64,000 nt of DNA from Nitzschia sp. DOCU1 (lineage: Eukaryota > Bacillariophyta > Bacillariophyceae > Bacillariales > Bacillariaceae): positions 434,001-498,000 of the forward strand of contig OX595992.1 in assembly GCA_951394045.1 (NCBI GenBank), read 5' to 3'. A model generated the notes under the pieces. That model worked only from the letters and a program-made list of their open reading frames with translations. It was not told the DNA's origin and did no database searches. A program made the translations under genes and the position numbers. This document shows positions 61,133 to 64,000 of the stretch, one piece after another. The number at the start of each line of letters is the position of its first letter. The first letter of the stretch is position 1.

Positions 61133-61860
61133 TAACGACATTACTAGCTGCAGCATGTATCATAAAGGGGAGTGACGGCAGTGCTACATCGTTTAATGGT
61201 AGTACCACAAGAAGCACGACGGAGCTTTTTCTTGTTGCTGACCAGTAGCAGCTACTAAGAGCTCGTAGGCCGGTAAGGGGCGGTGGTCACCTAAACAGAC
61301 AATGAACTCTCCCCATCAGAGCTATCTTGTCCTGCCCCTAGGTGCAATTAAGCTGGTGTAAATTGTACTCTACTGTAGCTAGTATGCAAAGAGGTACGGC
61401 TAGTCGATCCCAACAACGTTGATCACATGGGTCGATAGCTTTGCCGGCTCGCTTCGACGCTTGCGCGCGCACGAATTTCCCAGTCTGGCCTTCTGGCCTG
61501 TATTCAACTTTTTTGACGTCAGTCGGCCATGACCGCGGACCCGGCGGAGATCCACAAGATCCCAAGGGAGATCTTTCGCGCCCGCGAAAAAAAACTGCAG
61601 CCGAAACAAGGCAACCAAAGGCTCGCACCAAGCCGACACCCAGAGTCGAGTCGCAGGCAAGCCTTTAACTTTCTCCTTCTGCTATCAATTGGCGTCTGTA
61701 TAGCATCCCCCATCAGCAGATTGAAAATAATCAAGAACGAGAAGATCGGCTACGGTAGGCCGAGGCAGAATGTCGTTTGTTTGAAGTCGTCTCTAACTTC
61801 CAGCCCCGAGAAAAGTACGATCAAACAGGCGTTGACTTTTAACATATTGGAGGACATACA
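61133..61860. other. Intergenic, no gene recognised
   Basis: About 730 bases. A 111-codon plus frame (61529-61864) overlaps the next start by four bases and has no family match; it is probably leader sequence. Confidence 0.5.
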
Positions 61861-64000
61861 ATGAGCAGACAACCTCTCCACTCTGCGGCCGTGCCACCAG
61901 CGCCCGTCGAGCCTCGTCGACTAGAACTTATTTTGAATCCTGAGGATGGATCTCTACAAACGGCGCCTCTGTTGAGTGTCGTCATGGCAGCAACCGATGG
62001 ACTTTACAACGATATCTACAAAATGGCGCACGGAGAAATAGAAGTAACATCAGCACAACCTGCAGCAGGGGCCGAGGACGAGGACGACGAACCAGAGACA
62101 GCACAGCCAGCCGCATCAGCTGCAGGGCGAAAAGAGAAAATGGCCAACCTGTCGTTTGCGCAGCGCCGACACGAACTAGCATGGCGATTGGCATCTCATA
62201 GCAAGGCACTGACGCACGTGGCTGCTTTGACTGCGGCAGCAGGGACAACCAACTTGGCCAATGCGACTCAAGTGTCAACTAGAGCCCTACAACATGCTCG
62301 AACGGCATGGGTACAGGCCGATGAGGCACAGGATGCTCTCTATTTCTTTCATGCGCAGCTCTTCCCTGCCCGAGCCGCCCCCCATGATGTATATGGCGCC
62401 CTGGACACTTTATTAGCCGGAACCTGGCACGATCTGCCACAAGATCTGCAATTGATGGTTGACCGGTATGAGAGTTCTGACGAGAAAGCTTGGAGCTCAA
62501 GTGAAGTAGCCGATCGATGGCACATGGCGGTTCGAGATAAATTGTTACGGGGGGAGATGGGGTGGATGAAACAGAACCATGTGTCTGTACCTTGGAAGAT
62601 TAGTCTGCGGGGAGGGATCGTTCGACTGACACAGGGAAATCCAAAGACAACAGTATCAGGGAATGTATCAAAAACCACTTACCCCATCGAAGCAATACTG
62701 ACCGTCCTCTCGGCCAGTCAACCCGCCTATTGGACACTACTGAGTATTGAAGTTCACGCACAAGCAAAGACAGGGCAGTCTAATCATCAGCTGGACACGA
62801 CCAATCGACAACAATTTGATTTACACAGACTGTGTGCACTTGCCATGAGCAAAGAAGAACAACGTGCAAGGGCCCAAAATAATAAGGAAGAAAAGCATCC
62901 ACCAGGCTGGGACGATTCTACTCCCGTGCCACCAGTAGTAGCTCGACCACTCCATTCCTTATTTCAAGTGGCACATGTTTTCAATCTTTCCTGGCAGCTC
63001 GAAATACTGAGTGCGCAAGCACAATCGTTGCGAAAAGGCATGTGGGGGACAACATCTTCCAGTATCGTTGTCACGCCGGTCCAATTCTTTGAGAATCGAA
63101 GTATATTGGGCATTGTATCCATAAGCTTTTGGTCTGTCGATGATCGATATGGTCCACCGCTCATGGGGGGCCTTCAACTCGAGGATGAACTAATGGGCGA
63201 TGGCGACGGGTTGGGTTCCCCTACGAATGGAAAAGGATCTTCAGGAGACTCGGTATCCACAGTCTCTCGATCTATCAATACCCCCAGTGTTAGTAACCAG
63301 CTCACACTATCGGTTCGCGCCGAACCGAACGTCGGCATTCGCGTAGCCTTGAGCGGTGCCGAGAGTGTCATGGACTTTGCGAGTAGCAAACCCCACATTC
63401 GATCGACCATTCGAGAACTGTTGGAAGCGACCTCTAACCCATTCATGCTAAGTGCTAGTGAGGCACTGCTGGCAGCTACCCGACTATGTGCCGAACGAAA
63501 ATGCTACGCCATGGTCCAAGTGCTGCCAAAGTTTCTTCCGCCTTGGATCTCGTTGAGTGTCGAAAAGGGAAGCATTGCTGTGGCTGCCCAAGTTCAGTAC
63601 TACTTTGGAACAGCGTCGCGCGGTGAGGTTGTGAGACGAGCTCCAGTCTTTCTATTCCGGCTAACATGCGACGCTCGTACGGGGACTTTTGTTTGTACCT
63701 TTACAAGGAGTACCGAGCTGCTTCAACAGTTGGCGTGCAATGACCCGCAGGCCGCTGGTGATTCCACGGCGCTACGAATAGCCCAGCATGCCAAGAATCG
63801 ACGCGGTGGTGGCCGAAGTGGCAACTCCGGAGCGGCTGCCATTCTCGCGACCGGACGAGTCGTTCGTGATGCCTTTGAAGGCCTTTCACGGTCCATGAAT
63901 GTGCTTGGACAACGAACAGGAGTTGGTGGCGGCTGGATGGACAATGATGGCATGTCGTCGAGTCTGCGCCAACGTGCCGTTCAAATGGCCTGCAAGGATG
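61861..64000 (+). CDS. MED14: Mediator complex subunit 14 (MED14) N-terminal part, cut by the window edge
   Basis: 713 codons open without stop from the ATG at 61861 to the window end. MED14 is the backbone subunit of the Mediator complex joining head, middle and tail for RNA polymerase II transcription. The N-terminal domain fits: PLLSVVMAATDGLYNDIYK (about 46-64) for the first helix, a helical bundle (residues 95-150) with ERRHELAW-type spacing, and then ARAAPHDVYGALDTLLAGTW, the MED14 pattern of A-x-LP-x-D followed by a LxxGTY-like turn. Later, LFQVAHVFNLSWQLEILSAQA (about 366-386) resembles the repeated MED14 helical motif. An acidic insert lies near 70-80. Weak overall identity is expected; the 3' part is outside the window. 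Confidence 0.7.
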   Translation, partial: MSRQPLHSAAVPPAPVEPRRLELILNPEDGSLQTAPLLSVVMAATDGLYNDIYKMAHGEIEVTSAQPAAGAEDEDDEPETAQPAASAAGRKEKMANLSFAQRRHELAWRLASHSKALTHVAALTAAAGTTNLANATQVSTRALQHARTAWVQADEAQDALYFFHAQLFPARAAPHDVYGALDTLLAGTWHDLPQDLQLMVDRYESSDEKAWSSSEVADRWHMAVRDKLLRGEMGWMKQNHVSVPWKISLRGGIVRLTQGNPKTTVSGNVSKTTYPIEAILTVLSASQPAYWTLLSIEVHAQAKTGQSNHQLDTTNRQQFDLHRLCALAMSKEEQRARAQNNKEEKHPPGWDDSTPVPPVVARPLHSLFQVAHVFNLSWQLEILSAQAQSLRKGMWGTTSSSIVVTPVQFFENRSILGIVSISFWSVDDRYGPPLMGGLQLEDELMGDGDGLGSPTNGKGSSGDSVSTVSRSINTPSVSNQLTLSVRAEPNVGIRVALSGAESVMDFASSKPHIRSTIRELLEATSNPFMLSASEALLAATRLCAERKCYAMVQVLPKFLPPWISLSVEKGSIAVAAQVQYYFGTASRGEVVRRAPVFLFRLTCDARTGTFVCTFTRSTELLQQLACNDPQAAGDSTALRIAQHAKNRRGGGRSGNSGAAAILATGRVVRDAFEGLSRSMNVLGQRTGVGGGWMDNDGMSSSLRQRAVQMACKD

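Noticed and set aside
1..64000. CRISPR arrays, rRNA genes, reverse transcriptase, transposase or viral genes
   Set aside because: None seen on reading; repeats present are coding minisatellites, microsatellites or local duplications.

Overview
The window reads as nuclear DNA from a photosynthetic stramenopile, most likely a diatom. Four observations support this. Genes are compact, with none to four introns, and the placed introns are 71-157 bases with GT/AG ends. Several precursors start with a signal peptide followed by a cleavage-site phenylalanine, the bipartite signature of import into a complex plastid (RNB nuclease, fibrillin-like protein, DUF3110 protein). Eukaryotic housekeeping genes (EDC4, TLK, PRKRIP1, VMP1-like, MED14) sit beside bacterial-type ones (TruA-type pseudouridine synthase, hybrid histidine kinase). 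Many proteins have low-complexity, serine-rich or acidic tails, which I associate with diatoms. The species cannot be named from sequence alone.

Layout. 1-9 kb: a plastid RNB exoribonuclease, a secreted cysteine-rich and probably GPI-anchored protein, a plastid fibrillin-like protein, and mitochondrial glutaryl-CoA dehydrogenase (divergent from the fibrillin gene). 9.5-12 kb: a DUF829/TMEM53-like hydrolase whose 3' end has been copied in tandem, leaving two decayed fragments. 12-20 kb: two lineage-specific unknown proteins and a five-exon gene for one polypeptide with three consecutive protein kinase domains. 20-30 kb: an aspartyl/asparaginyl beta-hydroxylase-like membrane protein, a helical unknown, a TruA-type enzyme, and a repeat-rich segment carrying two diverged copies of a small serine-rich gene.

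30-51 kb holds a cluster of single-pass membrane proteins, all on the minus strand. One has a Thr/Pro-rich ectodomain and a very acidic tail. Two adjacent paralogues share a four-cysteine ectodomain but have unrelated, internally repeated cytoplasmic tails full of basophilic kinase-like motifs. The fourth has a DGxCC-type ectodomain. Interleaved are PRKRIP1, a plastid DUF3110 protein, an HDAC-family acetylpolyamine-amidohydrolase-like enzyme and Tousled-like kinase. 52-64 kb: the decapping scaffold EDC4, a VMP1-like ER membrane protein, a soluble hybrid histidine kinase, and the N-terminal part of Mediator subunit MED14, cut by the window edge.

The genes do not form an operon-like pathway. 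Functional themes are plastid maintenance, phosphorylation signalling (triple kinase, TLK, hybrid histidine kinase) and cell-surface receptors of unknown ligand. The most novel-looking items are the paralogous receptor-like pair with repeat tails, the triple kinase with altered catalytic motifs, the duplicated serine-rich genes and the partial triplication of the DUF829 gene. I found no CRISPR array, tRNA, rRNA, intact transposon or viral gene.
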